From: Bathynomus jamesi
Taxonomy: Eukaryota; Arthropoda; Malacostraca; Isopoda; Cirolanidae
Length of the DNA: 64,000 nt
NCBI GenBank assembly: GCA_023014485.1
Contig: JAJOZX010000880.1
Coordinates: forward strand, 815,501 to 879,500
Reading direction: 5' to 3'
Below, in pieces: positions 55,352-64,000 of the stretch. A model generated the notes under the pieces. It saw nothing but the letters and a program-made list of their open reading frames with translations. It was not told the origin of the DNA and made no database searches. Within the stretch, counting starts at the first letter, position 1, and every line of letters begins with the position of its first letter. The position numbers were made by a program, and so were the translations under genes.

Positions 55352-55459
55352 ATGGACATTAAATTAGAAGTTGAAGTGAAAGAAGAAACATTGGATTATG
55401 AACAAAGTATCTGTCAAGAAGATTTATTTAATCATGAAAATCTTTGTCTTGAATTGCAG
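55352..55459 (+). CDS. candidate first coding exon (host gene or transposon)
   Basis: ATG at 55352 opens MDIKLEVEVKEETLDYEQSI CQEDLFNHENLCLELQ, exactly 36 codons, ending in CAG followed by GTAAAA, a plausible phase-0 splice donor at 55460. The start MDIK.E.EVKEE is like the acidic, KEE-containing N-termini of arthropod C2H2 zinc-finger proteins. No other exon was found in the window before a run of pogo-type sequence, so this may be a lone exon, a retained fragment or chance. It has no stop and no transposon resemblance. Moderate to low confidence. Confidence 0.5.
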
Positions 55460-55669
55460 GTAAAACAATAGATAAGAATAATTGTTTCATATTTTTCTTA
55501 AAAAATTATTTTTTTATATGCATCAAGAAGTGCCTATTATGACTGACTTTGAATTTCTTTAAAATTTATTTTTTAGTGGCAAACAATAATTTCTTGTAAT
55601 TGATTGGACTGTTCCACTGAGAGTGAATTAAATTAAAATGTATGACATTTGTCAAAATTATATACAATA

Positions 55670-56520
55670 CAGTAAGTCCTCTTTATACATGATCTCTGTT
55701 TATGCAGATTCACCTATACATGATTCAACAAAATAAGGAATGTTGTTCAGTATATGTGATGGTGGTCCACATTTATGCAATTTAACAAATGACCAATTGG
55801 CTGGCAGAACTATTTGCACTTGCATATATATAAATATGTATGGCATTCTTTGGCACCTCATTAGCACCATGTCAGTGTGTAACATATTGGTCAGTTTGTG
55901 TTCTGACACACAAAAAACATGCTGTTTAAAAAATTTAATTTTTAAGTGTTTTAAAGTTGCTGGTCATATAAATATGAGTGGAAAGTGACCAGCAAATGTT
56001 GTGTTTGTCTCTGTACCAAAGAAAAGTAGGAAATGTTAATTTAGAAATGAAACAATGTTTTAAGGAGATATGATGCAGGTGAATGGCCAAGTGATATTGC
56101 CAGAGTGTATGGGTTACCTGATTCAACAGTGAGAACCATTGAAATAAATAAAAAGAAAATTCATGAGCTGTGCTCAGTGTTACAGCATTAAGTGCTAATA
56201 GAATAAGTGGAAATAGAGATAAGTTAATGGATAATATAGAAAGAGAGATTCAGTGTTTGGATTAAAGATCTGGCCAAAAACATGTGCCTATTAACCTCAT
56301 GATGATCCAAGAAAAAGTGAGATCTTTATTCCAGGACTTAGACTGAATATGGAGAGTCCTTAAAGTGCACACAGACATTTACAGCTGTTAGAGGCTGGTT
56401 TCAGTCATTTAAACACTGTAGTCACCTCCATAACATAAAGGTGACTGGAATGGCAGTTAACCAGTAGCCCGCCCAACTTAAAGCATTAATAGATGAAAGC
56501 AGTTACACATATGTTTAAAT
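55670..56520 (+). pseudogene. pogo/Tigger transposase, 3'-truncated
   Basis: The left end CAGTAAGTCCTCTTTATACA follows TA (55668-55669). Readings in shifting frames: VPKKSRKC/NLEMK...RRYDAGEWPSDIARVYGLP DSTVRTIEINKKKI (about 55995-56155; CENP-B-type helix-turn-helix), VWIKDLAKNMC (about 56260), then RLEAGF/ RGWF.SFK-like text near 56390-56480. Many frameshifts; no right TIR found. Confidence 0.5.
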
Positions 56521-56829
56521 AATTTTTTCTTCCTTGTAACCTCAAGAAAGTAGGAAATCCTTTCTACCAGAATACATCCTTCTTAAAGGTAAAAATTTTT
56601 AATTCTACTTACCCATCAACCTTTGGTGCCACTGATTGGGAGACCCTTAGGTAGTACTTCTGTAATTTCCCACAGAATGATTACTGCTTCCATGGCTGGG
56701 GCCTTTCTGAGTGTTGAGTACATTACAGAGGTGATTCTCTTGGTCATGGAGGCATACATTCCATATTCTATTCCTACTACTAATGCAAAAAAAAAAAAAA
56801 AACCCTTGGTTTAACTTGTTCTAATGCTA
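56521..56829. other. spacer with A-run
   Basis: No recognised domain; an A run lies at 56788-56802. It could contain decayed endonuclease of the following LINE, but I cannot support it. Confidence 0.5.
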
Positions 56830-57805
56830 TCTGCAACAGCGAGGGGTCTTTCAGAAGGTACCATTGCCATCTAACTCCTGACTCTCATTCAGTTTATATT
56901 TGTCTGGAATTGTGCAAAATCTGTTCTTTGACTCCAAAAATTCCTTCACTTGAGAAAAATGTGAAAACTTGTCCAATTCTAATTCTTCTCACTCTTTCTG
57001 GCACCAAGCCAAGACCCTCTTCAACAACTTTACTTCCTCTTCTTTCCCTCCTCTTCCATTCTGATGGCTCAGTTGCTGTTTCTTCTCCTGATAAAGCTGA
57101 ACTCTTCACTCAAACTTTTGCTTCAAACTCAACCATAGAAGATTCCAGTACTGTTCCTCCATCTTCTCCTCCCTCTGGCTTTGTCTGAAATTAGAATCTT
57201 CAACAAATGTTCTTTCTGCCTTTTCTGGGCTCAACTCTAGGGAGGTGTATGGTCCTAATGGTGGTCTTCCTATTGTTCTTAAGACCTGTGCTTCAGTGTT
57301 GACACCCTGCCTAGGTAAACTCTTTCATCTTTGTCTCTCATCTGGTACTTTTCCTTCCTGCTGGATGTTTGCTTTCACTCAGCCTGTCCCAAAGAATGAC
57401 CACTCTCAACCCTCCAACTATCATCCAATTGCTTTGATTTCTTGCCTTTCTAAAGTTTTTGAATCTATTCTCAATAGTAAGATTCTTAAATACACAACTT
57501 CTTAAATCTTCTTTCAGATTGTTAATATGGGTTCTGCAAGGGATGTTCAACTACTGGTGATCTTCTTGCATATCTCTGATTCTTGGTCATCATCCTTTCA
57601 GGATTTTGATGAAACTTTTGCCATTGCACTAGACATATCAAAAGCTTTTGATTGTCTGGCACAAATCTTTAATTTCAAAATTGCCGCCCTCCAGTTTCTA
57701 TCCAAGGTTCTATCTGTGCCTTCATCTCTAATTTCCTTTCTGGCCAATCTGTAGATGGCCACTGTTCTTCTAAAGCTATCAACAGTGGTGTTCAGGGTTG
57801 CCACT
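56830..57805 (+). pseudogene. jockey-like LINE, 5' part of RT
   Basis: Readings: AKTLFNNFTSSSFPPL (57005-57050), LFHSDGSVAVSSPDKAELFT QTFASNSTIEDSS (57050-57150), PNGGLPIVLKTCASVLTPCL (57255-57310), FPSCWMFAFTQPVPKNDHSQ PSNYHPIALISCLSKVFESI (57350-57470), LLVIFLHISDSWSSSFQDFD ETFAIALDISKAFD (57545-57655), SSKAINSGV.QG (57765-57800). This is the fingers/palm half up to the GVPQG box. The rest of the RT (from SVLSPT/LSPT onward) is what remains on the minus strand at 46314. Frame breaks near 57187 and 57505. Confidence 0.5.
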
Positions 57806-59300
57806 AGGGCTTTAAAAGCTTAGTTAGATTTAAATTTTAAATCTGTAAAAAATGGCTTTCATATGGCTTTATATGGTGTGAGGAGCCTTGAAATAGCTTT
57901 GAGTATAATTACTTTATTGATATAAACTTTTTCCTGGATACATTGCATATTGTGAGAAAAAGTATTCATAACCTAAGATTATTTTTTCTTAATTTTAACA
58001 TAATAATATGGCAAGCAATTACTTCATCTATTTTGCAATAATACAAAAAGCATACTACTGTACTAAAGTGATGCAAGAATGATGACTTTTTTTGGAAATT
58101 GCTAACAAGATGAGTGGTTTCTTTGGCCATTTTTGCTGCTGAATATGAATCTGGTTGGTTCTTGGACCTAAAATAAAGTTTTGAACTAGTTCAGTAGATT
58201 TTTTTTCAAAATGGTGGCCAAAAAAAGTTTTCTCCTTTTGATGCTTAAGAAAACTGGTACCCCTCATATGTAATATGTCTTTTCATATGTTTTCAGTCAC
58301 TGAAGTTGAAAATGAACAAATCAGAGATATTTGATATGTGGTTTAGTGGTTATAGGCCAAAAATGGAAAAGAAAGGTATTATTTTATTAAAAAATTGAGT
58401 ACAGAAGAAATGCTAGGCATTCATATCAGTTCCATGATGTAATTCAAATCATGAAATAATCATATTTACAACACATTGTTCAATAAACTATTAATATCAC
58501 TAGTAACATTGCCTTATGACCAGAGGACATTCTTAATAGAATTTCTCAGTTCATCTACACTAAATTTTTCCATTTTCAATTTCCTGTCTCTTACTTTAAC
58601 ATGTCTCATTTGATGAATATCTGGTGTGATGGTGAGTCTCAAATAGGTAATTTCTGTGAGGAGCTGCTTTTTGTTCAGTTTGTACAGAGTATGCAGGTTG
58701 TTTGGAGTCATAGGGCCTCCATGTTTCTTGCAATTTTCCAAAACTGCCACTATTTTGCCAGCTTTTTTCTTTTTGAGCTCTTCTTTTTTCAGTAGGGACA
58801 ATTTCTTTGGAGCATGCATAGTAGTGAGAAAATCTTCCTCTAATTTCTTGACTTTTTCTGAACCCCAGACCCATTTTCAGGATGGCTTCCTATCCTCAAG
58901 AGACTGATTTGAATGAAGAGTCTATCAGAAATCCATTAGTCACAATAACATTTTTTCTTGAGTGCTTTTGAATGGATGTGCTACCACCACTGGACCTGAT
59001 TTGGTTGTCAAGTTTTGAAAATTCTGATTTGCATCCTAACTTTGTCAGAGGGGCATACATCAAGTCTGGATTAGCATCATTGTCTGATCTTGTTAAATAG
59101 TCCATACAAGACAGCTGATTATTTACATTATCAATGACTTCTTCTAGAACAAGAGCTTCAAGTTTATCTTTACCAGATCTGGCTTGTTCCTTCCTTACAG
59201 CCATCAAGTCATTCATTTCAACCATCTTGATTCGTCAGCCAGACTCTGTACTGGATTCGTGAGCCCAGACTCTGTACTGAATGGCCGCAATTCCTGAGCT
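57793..59300 (-). mobile_element. unassigned transposon remnant (hAT-like end)
   Basis: CAGGGTTGCCACTAGGGC at 57793 resembles a hAT terminus and overlaps the end of the LINE fragment. On the minus strand an unidentified protein follows: 59225-58896 (MVEMNDLMAVRKEQARSGKD, FSKLDNQIRSSGGSTSIQKH, NGFLIDSSFKS), then after a frameshift 58819-58514 (LSLLKKEELKKKKAGKIVAV, CKKHGGPMTPNNLHTLYKLN, YLRLTITPDIHQMRHVKV, FSVDELRNSIKN). I recall similar uncharacterised proteins in invertebrates but cannot assign a superfamily. The right terminus is not found, probably cut by the CR1 insertion. Confidence 0.5.
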
Positions 59301-59502
59301 CTCTGATATTGCATCTACTTTTGCATATTGCTAAGAATTTTACTTTTGGAAAGTTTTGAATTTTATATACTTGTGTTTATATTCACATTGTTATAGTTAA
59401 GTAATTGAATATTAGTGGTTTTTAGTGATTTAGAAGTTTTCATAGCATGCTGGCTTAATTTAACATGAACTTGTAACTTATAAACTAATTTTTAACTGTA
59501 CG

Positions 59503-60555
59503 ATGCCATCGCAGAAAGCATTTTGTGTTAGGTGTAGGGTAAACTGGTGGTATTCGGAATTTAAAGATTATAATGGCGGTCCTATGGCAATTAGCGAGAG
59601 ATCAGTTTGTTTCTTTTGAGAGTTAATGGAGGAAATAGCTGACATAAAATGCAGTGTACGTGAGGTAATGGAAAGACTTGCAACCCTTGATGAGGGCAGG
59701 GGTAGGGCTACGGTTGACGAAAGCCGAACCAATACTAACGTTGAAGACATTAGTAATTTGAAGGGTGAGGTGCGTAATCTAGTTTCTAGTTTAGGTAGCT
59801 TGTCAGGAAGGTTGGATAGAGTTGAGGAAGGGGTTAAGGTTGGTCCGAGAGTAGTAGATGGGGAGGGATTTAGAGAAGTTAAGGGTGGAGCTAGGCTGCG
59901 TACATTAGGTGATAGGAAATTCCCCCCCCCCCCCCCCCCCCCCCTATCGAGGTTTCGAACCCTTTTGCCCATTTGGAAAGGGACATGAATGAGGGGGAAA
60001 CTATTTTAATTGGGGACTCTTTAGTGTGCCACATGGACAAAGAGTTCATTGAATGGCATCCAACCAAGAGGAGGAGGGTCTGTCTCCCAGGGGCCAGGGT
60101 TGACAGAGTTAGAGACAAAGTAGATAGGATTGATGTTGCCTCCCATCACTCGATGTTGGTGACGATGGTAGGAGGCAACGACTCGTGTAGGCCTGATACA
60201 AGAGTGCCTGACCTTTTGGAGATATATAGGGGGTTAATTAGGTCCCTGAAGGTGAGGTCAGATAGGTCTTTAGTTCTAGGTATTACCCCTAGGCACGGGT
60301 TGGGTCTTAGGATTACGTCAAAAACAATATTTTTGAGTACTAAATTAGAAGAGATTTGTGCTGAGGAAAATATACCCTTCATAAAGCTGTGGTCCGAATT
60401 CAGTGATCCTAGCCTTTTTATAAAAGATGGGGGTGCATTTTAATGAAATAGGTAATGCTAGGCTAGGTAGGTTAATAGATAAAAACATGCGAAAACTGTA
60501 TAGGTCAAAGCCTTCTTTAAACATTGTGGGTCTGGGGAACGTGGGCCCGATGTGA
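59503..60555 (+). pseudogene. CR1 ORF1: zinc finger plus SGNH esterase
   Basis: It starts MPSQKAFCVRCRVNWWYSEF (partial Cys finger). A stop at 59619 replaces the Cys codon expected in VCFF(C)ELM. A helical region follows (MEEIADIKCSVREVMERLAT). A 23-C run (59922-59944) shifts the frame. The esterase-like domain then reads ILIGDSLVCHMDKEF (block I Ser), GARVDRV, VTMVGGNDSC (GxND block), GITPRHGLGL, LWSEFSDPSLFIKDG. A fifth G in the following G run (60427-60431) shifts the frame off the expected DGVHFNEIGNARL, which carries the Asp/His of the triad. An SGNH esterase in ORF1 is typical of CR1 elements. Confidence 0.5.
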
Positions 60556-63295
60556 AAAATAGTTTAAAATGCCAGCCCATGGTAAATAACTTAAACGTCT
60601 TTTCTTGTAATGCGTGTAGTATTAGAAATAAATTAAACAAATTTAAGGGGATAATTTATTCCAGCAACTACGATATAGTTGCTATCACTGAAACATGGTT
60701 TAATACCATGACTCGGAACTTGTTGGGGGAACTTGATATACTGGGTTTTAAACTCTTTACTAATGATAGGTTACATTGGTTTGGTGGTGGTGTTTTGCTG
60801 TACATTTGTAATTCCCTTAGGGCTATCAAGGTTAAGATAGATTTTCCGGCAGCAATTAATACGATATGCATTGAAGTTAGGGTGCGTAGTATTCATTTTA
60901 ATTTTGTTGTTGTTTATAGACCTCCCGTTCAACCCTTTGACACCGATACTAGATTTTACTCACTTCTTGGTAACTTTATTGACAATAGGAATAGTATAAT
61001 TGTCAGAGACTTTAACTGCCCTAATGTTAATTACAAGACTTTTACTGGTAATGAGGAGGGTTTGAGATTGATTGAGTTCATGGAGGATAATTTTTTATGA
61101 CAGATAGTTACCGAACCAACGCATGGTGACAATATTTTAGATTTGGTGATGACAAATGGCAAAAATATAGTCGAAGGTTTAGAGTTTAGGATGTAGTGAT
61201 CATCAAATTCTTAGGTTTAAGTTATTGATAGAAAACACTAAGGATAGTAACGTAATAGAAGTCCTTGATTTTTGTAGGGCTAATTTTGATAGTTTTGCGG
61301 ATAGGATGAGAGTAGTGGACTGAGATAACTTATTTATGGGTAATGACACAAATTTCCATTGGAAGGCGTTTGAAGAAAGTTTTGTGAATATTGAAAGGGG
61401 TTTATTCCTCATAGGCCCAAGTGTGCTAGAAATCATGGTAGGCCCAAGTGGTGGACTAGGGAAATGGGTGAGTTCATAAACAAGCGTAACAGAGCGTATA
61501 GACTTAATAAGTGTAATGACATGGCAGCTAACTTTAATAGATATATCGAACTTAGACGTCAGGTTAAAAGATCAGTTAGGAATGCTAAGCGTAATTTAGA
61601 GATACTTATAGCTGCGGATAGTAAACATAATCCAAAAAAGTTTTTTGAATACGTCAATAATTGTAAGCCGATAAAAGATAACATAGGTCCTCTAGTGGAT
61701 GTTAACGGCGCTTTAGCTTCTGATGCTCAGGCGATGGTGGGTATTTTCAATAACTTTTTTGCGACAGTTTTTACTGTAGAAGACAAATAATGTCCCTGAT
61801 GTGAACAATATCATTCCATTTAGTAGCGAGACTATTTTGGATGAAATAACTGTTTATAAGGGTGAGATTGTGCATTATGTCAATAGGCTAAAAGTTAGGA
61901 AGGCTCCAGGCCCTGATGCTTTTTATCCCAGACATTTGAAAGATTTGAAAGATGTTATCGTAGGCCCCTTAACAAAGATTTTTAATCAGTCACTCGAAAT
62001 GGGGATTATTCCTGAAGACTTCAAATTAGCTAACATCACAACCATTTTTAAAAAAGGTGACCACACAGTACCTAGTAATTATAGGCCCATTAGCTTAATG
62101 TCAATTATAGGTGAACTTTTGGAATCTGTAGTTAGGGATCGTATCATCGATCACTTAGAAAGTAGAGATTTGATTAATAGTAGTCAACATGGATTTTGAC
62201 GCCATAGATCTTGTTTAACTAATTTGTTAGAATTTTATAATGAAATAGTGCGCGAATACGATAGGCATAGAGCGGCTAAAGTTATTTATTTAGATTTGAA
62301 AAAAGGTGTTCAATACAATTCCACATAGAATAATTGCAAAGGTTAAAGCGCACGGTATACGCGGTCAGGTAGCTAACTGGTTAGAGGAATGGCTTCGTGC
62401 TAGGAGACAGAGGGTCATTGTTAATGAGTGAATTGGGGTGGTTGGATGTAGGTAGTGGTGTCCCACAGGGTTCATTGTTAGGCCTGTTGCTATTCGTAAT
62501 TTACATTAATGACATAGACATAGATGTAGGATTGACTAGTAATGTGTCAAAATTTGTGGACGATACTAAAATAGGCAGTAAGGTTGTCAATGAGGACAAT
62601 AGAAATAGGCTCCAAGATGATGTAAATAGGATTATGGAGTGGATGGATGAGTGGCAGATGCAATTTAACGTAGACAAATGTAAAGTTTTGCATGTAGGTT
62701 CTTGTAACAATAATTACACATACACGATGGATGATAGAGAGTTAGTGAGTGTTGATGAGGAAGTAGATTTAGGCGTACGTGTATCTAAGGCTTCATAGTG
62801 CGTAATTTCGAATTTAAATTGAAGGATATATTGCCCCTTTACAAGTCCCTAGTCAGGCCTCATTTAGAATATGCCATTCAGTTTTGGTGCCTGTATTTGC
62901 GTGAGGATATTGATAGGTTAGAAAGGGTTCAGCATCGTGCCACGAAACTAATTCTATCATTGCGCAGCATGCCTTATGATGATAGGATTAAAGAGTTAGA
63001 CTCACATTCACTCGAAACTAGGAGATTAAGGGGGGAGCTTATTGAAGTTTTCAAAATTGTTAATAACATCGATAACGTAAATTTTGACAAACTCTTCACT
63101 TTTGATAATAACAATACTCGTAATAATGGATTTAAGTTGCGTGGCAGATGTTTCATTACTAATATCGCTAAAAACTTCTTTACGTTTAAAGTAATTGATA
63201 AATTGAATAATCTTCCTGCACCCGTCATGAACTCTACCAGTGTTAATATGTTTAAGAACCATCTAGATAAGCATTTTAAAAATATTAATGCTTAA
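60552..63295 (+). pseudogene. CR1 ORF2: endonuclease and reverse transcriptase
   Basis: The start is at 60579 (MVNNLNVFSCNACSIRNKLN) or in frame just upstream. Endonuclease to ~61200: AITETWFN, FGGGVLLYI, VVVYRPPVQP, IIVRDFNCPN (G of GDFN changed to R), ILDLVMTN. RT: 61464-61790 (RNRAYRLNKCNDMAANFNRY), 61801-62199 (KVRKAPGPDAFYPRHLKDL, SNYRPISLMSIIGELLESVV, NSSQHGF), 62397-62798 (VGSGVPQGSLLGLLLFVIYI, KFVDDTKIGSK; FADD reads FVDD), and the tail 62798-63295 (LYKSLVRPHLEYAIQFWCLY, LDSHSLETRRLRGELIEVFK, FKVIDKLNNLP). Stops or frameshifts near 61100, 61195, 61790, 62200, 62320 and 62795. Confidence 0.5.
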
Positions 63296-63831
63296 AATAA
63301 AAAAAATAATTAGCAATAGGAGCTCTGGTGGTCGAGGCTGAGTTGGTTGATGATAATGCCAGCTTGTGATATGCCAGCAAAAAATTAATAAAAAAAAAAA
63401 TTAGACTAACACGAATGTAGATGTAGCTCGTAGCGTAAACTAACCCACTTTTTGTTTAACTTTACCTACTTTTTTCTTTCTTTTTCTTATCCTCTCTTTA
63501 CTTGCATGTCTGTAGTTTGCATGGTATGACTGTGAGTTAAGACTGTGTTTGCATGGTTTGTAAGTACCATATTCTTATTTTACTTCTTTTCATCTTTCAC
63601 CCCTTTCTTATTCTCTCTGACTATTTTTCTGACTTGTTGGCAGTGGCTGGCGGATGATGATGGTGAGTCTTTTTTCTCTTTTTTTGAATGAATGTTAACC
63701 CATGAGTGATAGGTGTTGCTACTTACTTAACCCCTTATTTTCTTCTCTTAACCCCCTACTCTTTCCTTTCTCTCGGACTAACCTTAGAGTGGATCTTAGG
63801 GTCTTTGTTAGCCTTAGCTTCTGTAGATCTT

Positions 63832-64000
63832 ACCTTCAAAGAAACGTTTTACTCTAGACCAAGTTCTTTCACTTTTCTCATTACCCTTCTTGTCAATTCC
63901 AAGAAGCTTCATCATAGGGAAAATCATCACTTCACCCATCATTGCGTAAATTTGGGAACAACACATGAGCCATTGACTTTGGATGAAAGTTGACACTGCA
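63832..64000 (-). other. unassigned coding-like fragment at window edge
   Basis: A minus frame from beyond the window reads MMGEVMIFPMMKLLGIDKKG then ERTWSRVKRFFEGKIYRS. The basic W-containing text could be a transposase N-terminus, but it is too short to name. It is the target DNA of the CR1 insertion ending at 63831. Confidence 0.5.

Larger units (their letters stand above)
59400..63831 (+). mobile_element. CR1 LINE, near full length
   Basis: ORF1 and ORF2 are followed by a ~540-bp 3' UTR ending ...CTTCTGTAGATCTT at 63831, identical to the end of the truncated copy at 21541. The 5' end is not precisely defined (about 59300-59480). The 3' UTR holds no A-tail. Relative to the 21.5-23.0 kb copy there is a ~65-bp internal deletion near 62790. 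The copy carries several stops and frameshifts. Confidence 0.5.

Overview
The window reads as a stretch of animal, most likely arthropod, repeat-rich nuclear DNA. There are no bacterial operons, rRNAs or tRNAs. Almost every recognisable protein belongs to a eukaryotic transposon, mostly AT-rich and decayed. Many CCTAA/TTAGG-type tracts fit arthropods, whose usual telomere repeat is TTAGG, but the taxon is an inference. I found no intact host gene; one 108-base exon near 55.4 kb is the only candidate.

Layout. 0-9 kb: an internally deleted mariner transposase, a decayed RTE LINE with a 14-bp target-site duplication (TSD), a hAT MITE, then a cluster of fold-back elements and a 1.1-kb CA-rich minisatellite lying between two pieces of a Merlin (ISXO2-type) transposase. 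9.7-12.2 kb: a short long-terminal-inverted-repeat transposon (Sola-like). 12.7-25.4 kb: a nested stack. A pogo-type element holds a piggyBac remnant and an 11-kb element with 8-bp TSDs; that element holds a 4.3-kb Sola-like transposon and a piggyBac; the piggyBac holds a CR1 LINE and a hAT MITE. 25.8-31.7 kb: a second Merlin fragment and a CR1/L2-like LINE broken by two pogo-type elements and a ZMYM/TTF-type hAT.

31.9-38.2 kb: a strikingly GC-rich I-group LINE (gag-like ORF1; ORF2 with endonuclease, reverse transcriptase and RNase H), followed by two dimeric tRNA-type SINEs. 39.9-48.2 kb: pogo-type MITEs, two internally deleted piggyBac elements, hAT MITEs (one of only 71 bp), and the 3' half of a jockey-like LINE. 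48.2-53.8 kb: a Ty3/gypsy retrotransposon with 5-bp TSDs, whose 5' LTR is split by a palindromic Tc1-type element. 54-59 kb: pogo-type pieces, the candidate host exon, the 5' half of the jockey-like LINE in inverted orientation, and an unassigned transposon protein. 59.5-63.8 kb: a nearly complete CR1 LINE with an SGNH-esterase ORF1.

All mobile genes carry stops, frameshifts or deletions, so none should be autonomous as sequenced. The value of the window lies in its insertion chronology (many exact TSDs can be read), in the fold-back/Merlin complex, and in several rearranged elements. Superfamily names rest on motifs and TSDs read by eye, without database searches.
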